Shown here in pieces: positions 1 through 8,454 of a stretch of 8,520 nucleotides of DNA (its first letter is position 1; every line of letters starts with the position of its first letter). The notes under the pieces are model-generated. The model was not told the DNA's origin. It saw nothing but the letters and a program-made list of their open reading frames with translations, and did not search any database. The DNA is from VGWB01 sp964480945 (lineage in GTDB: Bacteria; Bacteroidota; Ignavibacteria; UBA10030), in assembly GCA_964480945.1 (NCBI GenBank), contig CAYZRX010000110.1:1-8520 (forward strand), given 5' to 3'. The position numbers and the translations under genes were made by a program.

Positions 1-1
1 G

Positions 2-343
2 GCAGTGTACAAGAGCAGTGTCGGGAAGGAGTCGAATCCTTGGCTCTCGGCCTCATTGATGCACTTTGGTGTTGAGTACGTTCTCCTTGGCTGGCTGGCC
101 CTGCGTGCTGGCGTGCGGCAGGCGGCGGAGGTCTTTCAGGAGGAAGGAGCTCCGATTGTCGGGGAACCGATCGGCTATTCGGTCTATTCGGCCGGTGCGG
201 GGATTACGTTTGATAGATTTCGTCTGGACATCACCTACGAATATGCCAAGATGAAGTATCAGGACTTATGGGAGTCCAATGTGAACCTCAATAGCCGCAC
301 AACCCATAGCGTTGCTGCTGGCGTTTCTTACGAATTTCAATAA
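2..343 (+). CDS. Outer-membrane beta-barrel protein, C-terminal fragment (cut by window edge)
   Basis: This is the last ~113 codons of a gene whose reading frame is open to the left edge; the GTG at position 5 is probably an internal valine. The protein shows alternating hydrophobic/polar strands separated by turns, for example YSVYSAGAGITFDRFRLDI and a following strand with TYEYAKMKY. It ends in VAAGVSYEFQ, an amphipathic last strand with an aromatic residue close to the C-terminus, as is usual for outer-membrane barrels recognised by the BAM machinery. The pattern of a strand with LRAG, then GAGI..(D)RFRLDI, then YEY recalls the C-terminal strands of OmpP1/FadL/TodX-like barrels, but too little is visible to name the family. 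The next gene starts 44 bases downstream with no terminator between, so the two may be cotranscribed. Outer-membrane location is well supported; substrate and family are unknown. Confidence 0.6.
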   Translation, partial: AVYKSSVGKESNPWLSASLMHFGVEYVLLGWLALRAGVRQAAEVFQEEGAPIVGEPIGYSVYSAGAGITFDRFRLDITYEYAKMKYQDLWESNVNLNSRTTHSVAAGVSYEFQ

Positions 344-371
344 AGGGTGCTGTTGCTCTTCCATCCACTAA

Positions 372-380
372 TAAAGGAGG
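372..380 (+). promoter_or_regulatory. Strong ribosome binding site
   Basis: TAAAGGAGG lies seven bases before the ATG at 388. It is a near-perfect Shine-Dalgarno sequence at ideal spacing. It fixes the start of the T9SS-exported protein and suggests efficient translation. It is clearly stronger than the sites before the downstream catabolic genes. Confidence 0.85.
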
Positions 381-387
381 ATTCATC

Positions 388-2037
388 ATGAAGACCACGT
401 TACGATCGTTTCTTGCCGTTGCTGTCTTGCTTTGCCTGGGGGCCTCTCTCTCCAGCGCGCAGATTGTCAGCAATGGGACTGGGGGAGGCAACTGGAGCTC
501 GGCTGGCACGTGGGCAGGGGGCGTCGTTCCGACGGGATCCGAAACGATCACCATCTTGACCTCTGACACCGTTTCCGTCGACGCTGCTGTTACGATAACA
601 GGTACGTTGGTCGACTCAGGACAGGTCCATGAAGACGCTGCCTTAACATTTGGAAACGGCGGGACCTACAACAGCGCGAGCAACGGCGGCAGGATTCCGA
701 CGGCCACGTGGGAAACGGGCTCCACCTGTCTCGTCACTGGCGTCGGCCTGAACTCACCTTCGAACGGGAATCAGGATTTCTATGATTTCACGTGGAATTG
801 CCCGGGTCAGGGCAAAAATCTCGACATCGGCTGGAGCGGAAATACTATCGCCGGCAATGTCACCTGCGAGGCCACAGGAACAGGTCGCTTCTATTTTACC
901 AGCCCTTCTCACTATTCTGATTCTATCACGGTCAACGGGGATGTCATCCTCACCGGCGGAACTCTCTCGACCAACGGTTCGAGCAGTCCGGCCGATATCG
1001 TCGTCTACACCTATGGCAACGTCAACGTGACGGCAGGGAATTTTGGATGCAGCAGGGGCAGCGGTACGAACGTCTCCTGGTACCTGTATGGCGACATAAC
1101 GTTGTCGGACGTCACCCTTCAAAACTCAGGTACCTCCGCCAACGTTCTTCAGAAATTCGTCTTTGCCAAGAGCGGCACGCAGACGCTCACACTCGAAAGC
1201 AGTGTCACGTATGCAAGCAGTGCCAGCCCCATCAATATGGAGGTCGAGAGCGGCACGACGCTCGACATCGGCTCCTCCGTGATCACCGATGGCAATACCG
1301 GGGGCTTCCAGCTTCTGGACGGTGCGACGCTCGTGAGTTCCGGCGGAAGCGTCGCCTGCACAAACATATCGGGCGCGGCATTGTGGAATACGTTCGTCAC
1401 CGCGACGGCCGTCACAGGTTCGGGGAATCTGACTGTCACGGCGCACGAGATGACCCATCCACATTCACCCGATGCCGCAAAAACGCTGACGCGTTACTGG
1501 ACCATCACGGCTGATCCAGGTATCACTCAGGCGGATCTCGCGTTCTACTATCTTCCTTCGGATATTCAGGGGAATGAATCGAACTATGTTCCGATGCGAT
1601 ATACCGGAACAGGCTCCAGCTGGGTGCAGGGATCGGGAAGCAATACCGTCGACGCGACATTCCACATCGCGACGGCGGCAGGTGTCACAGGTATCACGGG
1701 TGATTGGACGGTCGGAGAGTCCTCCCTGGCCAATCCCACGAGCGTTGAGGCAACACTTGCCGGCGCAGTGCCAAAGACGTTCTTCGTGAACCAAAACTAT
1801 CCGAATCCGTTCAATCCGTCGACAGCTATCGAATACGGACTGCCGGCGAATGCTTATGTGACTGCCAAAGTGTTCAATGTCATCGGCCAGGAGGTGTCTA
1901 CACTTTTTGAGGGAGAGCAGGCTGCAGGCATTCACACGCTGAGGTTTGACGCCTCGCAGTTAAGTTCCGGTGTCTACCTGTACCGTATCCAGGCAGGGTC
2001 GTCCGTTGAAGTCAAACGCATGATCCTGATGAAGTAG
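388..2037 (+). CDS. Secreted surface protein with T9SS type A C-terminal sorting domain
   Basis: A 549-residue exported protein. Residues 1-24 form a Sec signal peptide (basic start, hydrophobic core, SSA before Q25). The region after cleavage begins GNWSSAGTWAGGVVPTGSE, a tryptophan- and glycine-rich motif often seen at the start of beta-helix or adhesin-like surface proteins. Residues ~40-360 are rich in Thr, Ser, Gly, Asn and Val and low in Lys, consistent with stacked beta strands. Around 365-450 is a beta-sandwich-like module (RYWTITADPGI, then DLAFYYLPSDIQG). Residues ~465-549 are a typical T9SS type A domain: QNYPNPFNPSTAIEYG, a V.A.VFNVIGQEVSTL core, SSGVYLYRIQAG, and a C-terminal VKRMILMK. 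This domain directs passage across the outer membrane and attachment to, or release from, the surface. No catalytic motif is recognisable, so binding, adhesion or a structural role is the best guess. The start is set by the ideal RBS at 372-380. Confidence 0.8.
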   Translation: MKTTLRSFLAVAVLLCLGASLSSAQIVSNGTGGGNWSSAGTWAGGVVPTGSETITILTSDTVSVDAAVTITGTLVDSGQVHEDAALTFGNGGTYNSASNGGRIPTATWETGSTCLVTGVGLNSPSNGNQDFYDFTWNCPGQGKNLDIGWSGNTIAGNVTCEATGTGRFYFTSPSHYSDSITVNGDVILTGGTLSTNGSSSPADIVVYTYGNVNVTAGNFGCSRGSGTNVSWYLYGDITLSDVTLQNSGTSANVLQKFVFAKSGTQTLTLESSVTYASSASPINMEVESGTTLDIGSSVITDGNTGGFQLLDGATLVSSGGSVACTNISGAALWNTFVTATAVTGSGNLTVTAHEMTHPHSPDAAKTLTRYWTITADPGITQADLAFYYLPSDIQGNESNYVPMRYTGTGSSWVQGSGSNTVDATFHIATAAGVTGITGDWTVGESSLANPTSVEATLAGAVPKTFFVNQNYPNPFNPSTAIEYGLPANAYVTAKVFNVIGQEVSTLFEGEQAAGIHTLRFDASQLSSGVYLYRIQAGSSVEVKRMILMK

Positions 2038-2049
2038 CGGTGGGACTGC

Positions 2050-2209
2050 ATGAAGACGAAACGCGCCTACCTGTCTCGTCGACGGGGAGCAGACGGCTGG
2101 AACGTACCGGACCACCTTTGATGCATCGAAGCTGAGCTCAGGGGTGTACCTGTACCAGTTGAGGGCGGGTGATTTCGTCCAGGCGCGGAAGATGCTTTTG
2201 GTGAAGTAG
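2050..2209 (+). pseudogene. Decayed remnant of a second T9SS sorting domain
   Basis: Read in the frame ending with TAG at 2207-2209, bases 2078-2206 encode VDGEQTAGTYRTTFDASK followed by LSSGVYLYQLRAG and a basic end, ARKMLLVK. This is the last ~43 residues of a T9SS type A sorting domain. It aligns without gaps to the end of the preceding gene, about 23 of 43 residues identical. Nothing upstream in this frame is usable: a TGA lies at 2051-2053 and no N-terminal part of a gene remains. An ATG at 2050 (MKTKRAYLS) opens in another frame and runs into TGA after 24 codons, so it could be the start of a gene whose middle was deleted. Codons differ from the upstream domain at many synonymous positions, so this is the tail of a different, older paralogue rather than a fresh tandem copy. 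It is probably nonfunctional; a sequencing frameshift cannot explain the missing body. Confidence 0.7.
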
Positions 2210-2263
2210 GATCGACGCGCGGACGATGGATTGGCAGTCAATTCTCACACACGTGGTCAGTTG

Positions 2264-2314
2264 CGAAGCATCCGGCCAGTGCCCCGCGCCGGCTGGATGC
2301 TTCGTTGTTTTTTT
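2264..2314 (+). terminator. Intrinsic (Rho-independent) terminator
   Basis: CGAAGCATCCGGCC (2264-2277) pairs with GGCTGGATGCTTCG (2291-2304), a 14-bp stem with one G-T wobble. After an A-C mismatch it extends with up to three more pairs towards a small C-rich loop. The T-rich run TTGTTTTTTT at 2305-2314 follows the stem directly. No matching A-tract lies on the left side, so it acts on + strand transcripts. It ends the transcript of the T9SS gene and the remnant behind it, and insulates the catabolic cluster that starts at 2618. Confidence 0.9.
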
Positions 2315-2355
2315 GGCCCAAGTTCGAGACGAATAAAGATTGGCCGCCGACAGTA

Positions 2356-2385
2356 CCCGCTTGGGAGCGGGGCGCACGGAGCCCC
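2356..2385. repeat. Two overlapping, mutually exclusive GC-rich hairpins
   Basis: CCCGCT (2356-2361) and AGCGGG (2366-2371) form a perfect 6-bp stem around a TGGG loop. GGGGC (2369-2373) can instead pair with GCCCC (2381-2385) around a 7-base loop. The two share bases 2369-2371, so only one can form at a time. No T-run follows, so neither is a classic terminator. The pairing is directly visible; any switching role is speculation, since GC-rich DNA forms such stems by chance. Confidence 0.35.
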
Positions 2386-2501
2386 CTTGGTGGTTTCTCG
2401 AGAGTCTTCTCGTGACTGACAGTGAGGACCAAACAAAGGAGTCCCGCCTCGCTGTCGACCGACGACTCAGAATTGTGACTGGATGGTCTACGTTAGCTTG
2501 A

Positions 2502-2538
2502 TTTGCGTGGCAAACCCGAATTCCTTTTCGTACCATTG
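2502..2538 (+). promoter_or_regulatory. Candidate operator palindrome with weak promoter-like element
   Basis: TTTGC (2502-2506) and GCAAA (2510-2514) are perfect inverted arms around GTG. Sixteen bases further, TACCATTG (2531-2538) matches the Bacteroidetes -7 consensus TAnnTTTG at all but one fixed position, and its first six bases resemble a sigma-70 -10 box. If that is the promoter, the palindrome is centred near -36, where a repressor would block RNA polymerase. The LacI-family protein encoded at 5728-6807 is the obvious candidate ligand. Cautions: no convincing -33/-35 box sits at the right distance, most LacI-type operators have an even CG-centred symmetry, and a palindrome this short occurs often by chance. 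Confidence 0.25.
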
Positions 2539-2617
2539 AAATCGGGCTAGGTCTCTTGTCGACCAGCTCGTCACTAATTCCCAGTCCAAAAACCAAATTT
2601 CAGGGGTGATAAAACCC

Positions 2618-4372
<1,755 letters not shown>

Positions 4373-4379
4373 GGGTTCC

Positions 4380-5666
4380 ATGAAAGAGCTTGTGGTCAGC
4401 GTGCTGATTTGCGTACTGGCGGCTCTGTCGTCCGTTTCGACGGGAAGGCAACGCGGGCAGCTCTCGAACGCGGGTCGAGGAAGGACTGAACGAGCGGAGA
4501 CCCTCGATTCGCTTCGAATCCCCGCGACGTGGCCGTGGGCGAGGAGGATCGCGGAGTCATTTGTCCTTCGTCATCCGGGGTCGGTGACGTACGATTCGGG
4601 CTCGCCAAACCGACGGTGGAACTACGAACAGGGCTTGATGCTGGACGCGCTCCACCAAATGTGGCAGTTGACGAATGACAAGCGCTACTTCGATTTCATC
4701 AAGGGAAACGTCGATCAATACGTCGAAGACTCCGGAACCATCAGGACGTACCAGTACGAGGATTTCAACCTCGATAACATTGCGGTCGGTCGAGCGCTCC
4801 TGACGCTCTATGAAGCGACAGGAGCGAAAAAATACAAGTATGCCGCTGACACGCTGCGTCTGCAGCTGAGGAATCAGCCGAGGACGCACGAGGGTGGGTT
4901 CTGGCACAAACAGATCTACCCCTATCAAATGTGGCTCGATGGGCTGTTCATGGCTGAGCCGTTCTATGCTTGGTACACCGTGATCTTCAAGGAGCCGGAG
5001 GATTTTGACGATATCGCGAACCAGTTCGTCTTCATCTATAACCACACGCGGGATCCGAAGACCGGCTTGCTCTATCACGGCTGGGACGAGAGCAAGCAGC
5101 AGCGTTGGGCGAATCCTGAGACGGGTTGTTCGCCGAATTTCTGGGGACGGGCGATGGGGTGGTACGGTATGGCGCTGGTGGACGTGCTCGATTTCCTGCC
5201 GGCAAACCATCCCCGCAGGCAAGAGCTCGTCTCAATCCTCCGCACCCTGTCCGAGGCACTTCTGAAGTTTCAGGACAAGAAAACGCGTCTGTGGTATCAG
5301 GTCGTCGATCAGGGCAGCAGGGAGGGAAACTACCTTGAGGCCTCAGCCTCCAGTATGTTTGCGTATGTCTTTGCGAAAGGCGCCAACAAGGGTTATTTGG
5401 GAAGGAAGTACTCTGAGGCAGCAAGGGCGACGTTCCAGGGAATTGCCAAAACCCTCGTTACGGTCGACGCGAACGGATTCGTCGATCTCCATCACACGTG
5501 TCAGGGAGCCGGACTCGGGGGGAAGCCGTACAGGGATGGGAGCTACGAGTACTACATCAGCGAACCGCAGCGGACAAACGACATGAAGGGGTACGGACCA
5601 TTCCTTTTGGCTGCCATCGAATTACAGAAAGGTGATCAACGAACAAAAAGCATCAACGCCAATTGA
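4380..5666 (+). CDS. Exported unsaturated rhamnogalacturonyl hydrolase, GH105 (YteR-like)
   Basis: GH105 enzymes remove the delta-4,5-unsaturated galacturonyl residue that a pectate or rhamnogalacturonan lyase leaves at the non-reducing end, by hydrating the double bond. This 428-residue protein starts with a Sec signal peptide (MKELVVSVLICVLAALSSVS, no lipobox Cys), so it should act in the periplasm, unlike the cytoplasmic Bacillus YteR. The remainder is the (alpha/alpha)6 barrel. D132 in NLDNIAVGRALL and D187 in YQMWLDGLFMAEPF match the two key aspartates of YteR (Asp88 and Asp143). Other conserved stretches are YHGWDESKQQRWANP (~232-246), FWGRAMGWY (254-262), YLEASASSMFAY (318-329) and EYYISEPQRTNDMKGYGPF near the end. 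The length fits the family plus a leader, with no extra C-terminal domain. The gene lies seven bases after the symporter with a rather close AGGGG, suggesting coupled translation. Exact substrate (rhamnogalacturonan versus other unsaturated uronides) is not proven. Confidence 0.92.
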   Translation: MKELVVSVLICVLAALSSVSTGRQRGQLSNAGRGRTERAETLDSLRIPATWPWARRIAESFVLRHPGSVTYDSGSPNRRWNYEQGLMLDALHQMWQLTNDKRYFDFIKGNVDQYVEDSGTIRTYQYEDFNLDNIAVGRALLTLYEATGAKKYKYAADTLRLQLRNQPRTHEGGFWHKQIYPYQMWLDGLFMAEPFYAWYTVIFKEPEDFDDIANQFVFIYNHTRDPKTGLLYHGWDESKQQRWANPETGCSPNFWGRAMGWYGMALVDVLDFLPANHPRRQELVSILRTLSEALLKFQDKKTRLWYQVVDQGSREGNYLEASASSMFAYVFAKGANKGYLGRKYSEAARATFQGIAKTLVTVDANGFVDLHHTCQGAGLGGKPYRDGSYEYYISEPQRTNDMKGYGPFLLAAIELQKGDQRTKSINAN

Positions 5667-5714
5667 GTCGACGCCTTTGGTCAAAGAGAGAACAGAGGCG
5701 CGCTCAAGTGCATC

Positions 5715-5720
5715 AAGGAA
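5715..5720 (+). promoter_or_regulatory. Ribosome binding site deciding the start of the LacI-type regulator
   Basis: AAGGAA lies seven bases before GTG 5728. That GTG begins MKRKSHITLDDIAKKV, the usual distance from the N-terminus to the helix-turn-helix in LacI proteins. The longer open frame from GTG 5632 would overlap the GH105 gene by 35 bases, has its purine-rich stretch almost touching the start codon, and would add a 32-residue low-complexity tail. The internal GTG is therefore favoured. Confidence 0.6.
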
Positions 5721-5727
5721 CGCGAAC

Positions 5728-6807
5728 GTGAAACGGAAATCTCACATAACGCTTGACGACATCGCCAAAAAGGTGAAAGTCTCCCGGGTGACCGTCTCAA
5801 AGGCGCTCCGGGGTCATCCGGATATTTCCGAGAAGACCGCGAACACCGTGCGGAAGGTCGCGGCCGAGCTCGGTTACAGCCCTAACTTCATCGCGCGTAA
5901 CCTTTCGGCGCGGCACTCGAACATGCTCGGCCTGGTCATTCCCAAGATCGCGCACTTTTTCTTCGGATCGGTGATCGAGTCGATATACAATACGGCGTTC
6001 GACAATAACTATGAGACCATTCTGACGGTGTCGCAGGAAAACGCGGAGCGGGAACGGAAGCACATCCAGACCCTGGCGTCCATGCGGGTAGACGGCATTA
6101 TTATCTCGATCTCCCAGGAGACGAAAGACACCAAGATCTTCTCGTGGGTGAAAAAGATGGGGATACCGGTCCTCTTCGTCGATCGGACGCCCGATCCGCC
6201 TCTGCCCGGCTTCAGCAGCGTTCTCGTCGACGACAGGGGAGGAGCGTTCAGGGCTGTCGAACACGCAATCAAGATCGGCTACCGGAAACTTGCTTTCGTC
6301 GGCGGCAATACGTGGCTCAATATCGGCAGGAATCGGCTCCTGGGATTTAAGCAGGCATTGAAAGAACATGGCCTGCCGATCAGGCAAGAGTGGATCGTCC
6401 ACGGGGGGTATGGGAAGGACGCCGGGTATAACGGATTCGTGCAGCTGCACAAGAAAGGGGAGTTGCCCGAATTCATTTTTGCCGCCACCTTTCCGGTTGC
6501 TCTGGGAATCTATGAGGCCGCCAAAGACCTCGGCCTTTGCCTGCCGGATGACATCGACGTCATTTGTTTCGGGGATAGCGACACGAATCGTTTCATTTCA
6601 CCCGCCCTGAGCTGCGTGAGTCAGCCTACCCAGGAGCTGGGATCGAAGGCCGTGGAGATGATGATCGAAATCATCGAGCACCCGGATGAGATTCCGGAGC
6701 GTCACGTGGAACTTCCAACCGAGTTGATCCTGCGGTCAACGTGCGTTGGAAAGAAGGCATCGCCCCCTGTTGCGATGGCACCGACAGTTGGGGGAAAATC
6801 GCCTTGA
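5728..6807 (+). CDS. LacI/GalR-family transcriptional regulator of the cluster
   Basis: A 359-residue regulator with standard two-part architecture. Residues 8-27 (TLDDIAKKVKVSRVTVSKAL) are the helix-turn-helix and SPNFIARNLS (51-60) is the hinge helix that enters the minor groove. From ~64 (NMLGLVIPKIAHFFFGSVIE) runs the periplasmic-binding-protein-like effector domain, with VDGIIIS (~121-127), GIPVLFVDR (~145-153), VLVDDRGGAFRAVEHAI (~165-181), KLAFVGG (~187-193) and SQPTQELGSKAVEMMIEII (~298-316). The usual FaxND and GFDD stretches read FAATFPVALG and CFGDSDTNRF, so part of the effector pocket departs from the sugar-binding consensus. The GTG start is chosen from the RBS at 5715-5720; a start at GTG 5632 would give 391 residues. 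It sits 61 bases after the GH105 gene and 126 before the esterase, so it is probably cotranscribed and controls its own cluster. Effector and operator are unknown. Confidence 0.9.
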   Translation: MKRKSHITLDDIAKKVKVSRVTVSKALRGHPDISEKTANTVRKVAAELGYSPNFIARNLSARHSNMLGLVIPKIAHFFFGSVIESIYNTAFDNNYETILTVSQENAERERKHIQTLASMRVDGIIISISQETKDTKIFSWVKKMGIPVLFVDRTPDPPLPGFSSVLVDDRGGAFRAVEHAIKIGYRKLAFVGGNTWLNIGRNRLLGFKQALKEHGLPIRQEWIVHGGYGKDAGYNGFVQLHKKGELPEFIFAATFPVALGIYEAAKDLGLCLPDDIDVICFGDSDTNRFISPALSCVSQPTQELGSKAVEMMIEIIEHPDEIPERHVELPTELILRSTCVGKKASPPVAMAPTVGGKSP

Positions 6808-6933
6808 GGTTCCTTTCGTTTGGTGCGGCATGCCAACGCTGCGGCCGTGTGGACGGCTCCACCGATGGCTCTGCCGGAAGCTGGCGAGCGATGTGATCAA
6901 CGTCGGCGGTTAGACTTCTCCTGCTAAGAAATC

Positions 6934-8454
6934 ATGATGCCAATGCGGCCTCACTTCAAACGAACCGGGGTCATTCTCCTTCTCGTACTCCCCTTGCTCG
7001 GTCTCTCGACGGGCGAGCAGAGAAGGGTGTTCCTGATCGGTGACTCGACGATGGCGGACAAGCCCCCTATCGGCAATCCGGAGCGGGGATGGGGACAGGT
7101 CTTCCCGCTTTTCTTCAAAGAGGGTGTTTCTATCGAAAACCATGCCCGCAATGGCCGAAGCACGAAGAGCTTTCTTGCCGAGGGACGGTGGCAGGCAGTT
7201 TACGAAAGGTTGCAGCCAGGGGATTATGTGTTCATCCAATTCGGTCACAATGACGCGAAGAAGGAAGACTCCACACGGTACGCAGAAGCACACACTGACT
7301 ACAAAAGAAACCTGCTGCGGTTCATCAGCGACACACGGTTGAAGAGCGCCATTCCCGTGCTCATCACGCCGGTGTGTCGCAGGCGCTTTGACAACAAGGG
7401 CCGATTCTACGACACCCATGGCGACTATCCGGCAGTCGTCAGCGAGGTGGCCTCCGAGCAGGATGTTCCGCTGATCGACCTCCACGGAAAAAGCATGCAC
7501 ATGCTCGAGAAGCTCGGCGCTGAGGAGTCGAAGAAGCTGTTCCTCTGGGTCAAACCGGGACTCTTCACGGCCGTCCGCGACGGGAAGCAAGACAACACGC
7601 ATTTCAATGAATTCGGTGCCTTGAACATCGCGGCGCTCGTTGTGGAGGGGCTCGAAGAACTCAACCTGCCTCTGAGGAAGCTCCTGATGCCCGTCGATTT
7701 GAAATCGATGATCGGTCTCGGCAAGATCGTTTGCCTCGATAACTTCTACAATAACGAATGGAGGAAGGACGCGAACGGGAGGCCGTCCAGATTCCATTAC
7801 GTCTGGGAAGACACAACGAACTCGGGATTCTCTGATCTGGGCTCGATCATCACGAACCTGGGAGCGTCGATCGATACGCTCTGCGAGGCCCCCACGGCTG
7901 AGACGCTCAAACGAGCCAGCATCTACATCATTGTCGATCCCGATACCCCGCAGGAGACGGAGCATCCGAACTACATTGAACGGCTCGCCATCGACGCGAT
8001 TGAAAGATGGGTACGCGACGGCGGAATTCTTGTTCTCATGGAGAACGATAAGGGGAACGCGGAATTCGAGCACTTCAATCAACTGGCGGCAAGGTTCGGC
8101 ATCCACTTTAACGAGGATAGCCGGAACAGAGTGACGGGAGACGCATACGATATGGGGAAGTTCGATACCTTCCCTGACCACCCGCTCTTCAAAGGCGTGA
8201 GGCAGATCTACATGAAGGAAATCTCCACGCTCAGAGTTCAGGAGCCGGCAACAGCGCTCCTTTCGGACCATGGTGATGTCATTATTGCGTTCGCGTTCGT
8301 CGGGAAGGGGGCGGTCCTTGCCGTCGGAGATCCGTGGCTCTACAATGAGTATATCACGCACAGGAAGCTTCCGGCGGCGTTTGAAAACGACAAGGCAGCC
8401 GAGAATCTCTTCCGATGGCTTCTGGAGAAAGCGCGACCGATTTCGGCGAATTAG
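6934..8454 (+). CDS. Rhamnogalacturonan acetylesterase (CE12-type SGNH hydrolase) fused to a DUF4350/GATase1-like domain
   Basis: A 506-residue exported protein in two halves. Residues ~8-27 are a Sec signal peptide without a lipobox Cys. Residues ~30-250 are an SGNH esterase of the rhamnogalacturonan acetylesterase type: nucleophile S38 in FLIGDSTMAD, G74 in NHARNGRST, N106 in QFGHNDAK and the D220/H223 pair in QDNTHFNEFGA. It should remove acetyl groups from galacturonate residues of rhamnogalacturonan I so that other enzymes can work. CE12 proteins usually end near here. Residues ~255-506 form an added domain with FYNNEW, FHYVWED, SIYIIVDPDT (329-338), WVRDGGILVLMEND (359-372), HPLFKGV (416-422) and GKGAVLAVGDPWLYNEY (458-474). 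This alternating beta/alpha pattern resembles glutamine-amidotransferase-like or DUF4350-like domains; no catalytic Cys is evident. ATGs at 6937 and 6943 are alternative starts; only a weak AAGAA precedes them. The 126-base gap before it shows no terminator, so it probably belongs to the same transcript. The esterase half is well supported; the role of the C-terminal half is unknown. Confidence 0.88.
   Translation: MMPMRPHFKRTGVILLLVLPLLGLSTGEQRRVFLIGDSTMADKPPIGNPERGWGQVFPLFFKEGVSIENHARNGRSTKSFLAEGRWQAVYERLQPGDYVFIQFGHNDAKKEDSTRYAEAHTDYKRNLLRFISDTRLKSAIPVLITPVCRRRFDNKGRFYDTHGDYPAVVSEVASEQDVPLIDLHGKSMHMLEKLGAEESKKLFLWVKPGLFTAVRDGKQDNTHFNEFGALNIAALVVEGLEELNLPLRKLLMPVDLKSMIGLGKIVCLDNFYNNEWRKDANGRPSRFHYVWEDTTNSGFSDLGSIITNLGASIDTLCEAPTAETLKRASIYIIVDPDTPQETEHPNYIERLAIDAIERWVRDGGILVLMENDKGNAEFEHFNQLAARFGIHFNEDSRNRVTGDAYDMGKFDTFPDHPLFKGVRQIYMKEISTLRVQEPATALLSDHGDVIIAFAFVGKGAVLAVGDPWLYNEYITHRKLPAAFENDKAAENLFRWLLEKARPISAN

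Larger units (their letters stand above)
2315..2617. other. Gene-free leader/control region of the catabolic cluster
   Basis: About 300 bases between the terminator and the symporter start. No frame here gives a plausible protein: the short open frames have no good start with a ribosome binding site and no recognisable composition. An AAAGGAG at 2434-2440 resembles an RBS but no start codon follows at usable distance. The stretch holds two overlapping hairpins (2356-2385), the self-complementary octamer TCTCGAGA (2396-2403), a palindrome (2502-2514) and a weak promoter-like TACCATTG (2531-2538). The final AGGGGTGA at 2602-2609 is the ribosome binding site for the symporter. Its position makes it the likely promoter and operator region of the rhamnogalacturonan genes. 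Confidence 0.5.

Noticed and set aside
2471..2478. AATTGTGA, identical to a half-site of the E. coli lac operator
   Set aside because: Only one half is present with no inverted partner, and the E. coli LacI recognition sequence need not apply to this regulator.
2434..2482. AAAGGAG followed by a short frame, a possible leader peptide
   Set aside because: The first usable start codon is more than 30 bases away and the frame ends after a few codons.
5632..5727. A 32-residue N-terminal extension of the LacI-type protein starting at GTG 5632
   Set aside because: It would overlap the GH105 gene and lacks a well-spaced RBS; GTG 5728 has AAGGAA at seven bases and gives the usual N-terminus.
6817..6838. 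Inverted repeat CGTTTGG/CCAACG and palindrome GGCATGCC after the regulator gene, a possible terminator or operator
   Set aside because: The stem is short with a bulge and no T-run follows; too weak to call.
6840..6913. A short frame ending in RKLASDVINVGG before a TAG, in the gap upstream of the esterase, as a possible gene remnant
   Set aside because: Too short and without a recognisable family match; nothing upstream in the frame supports it.
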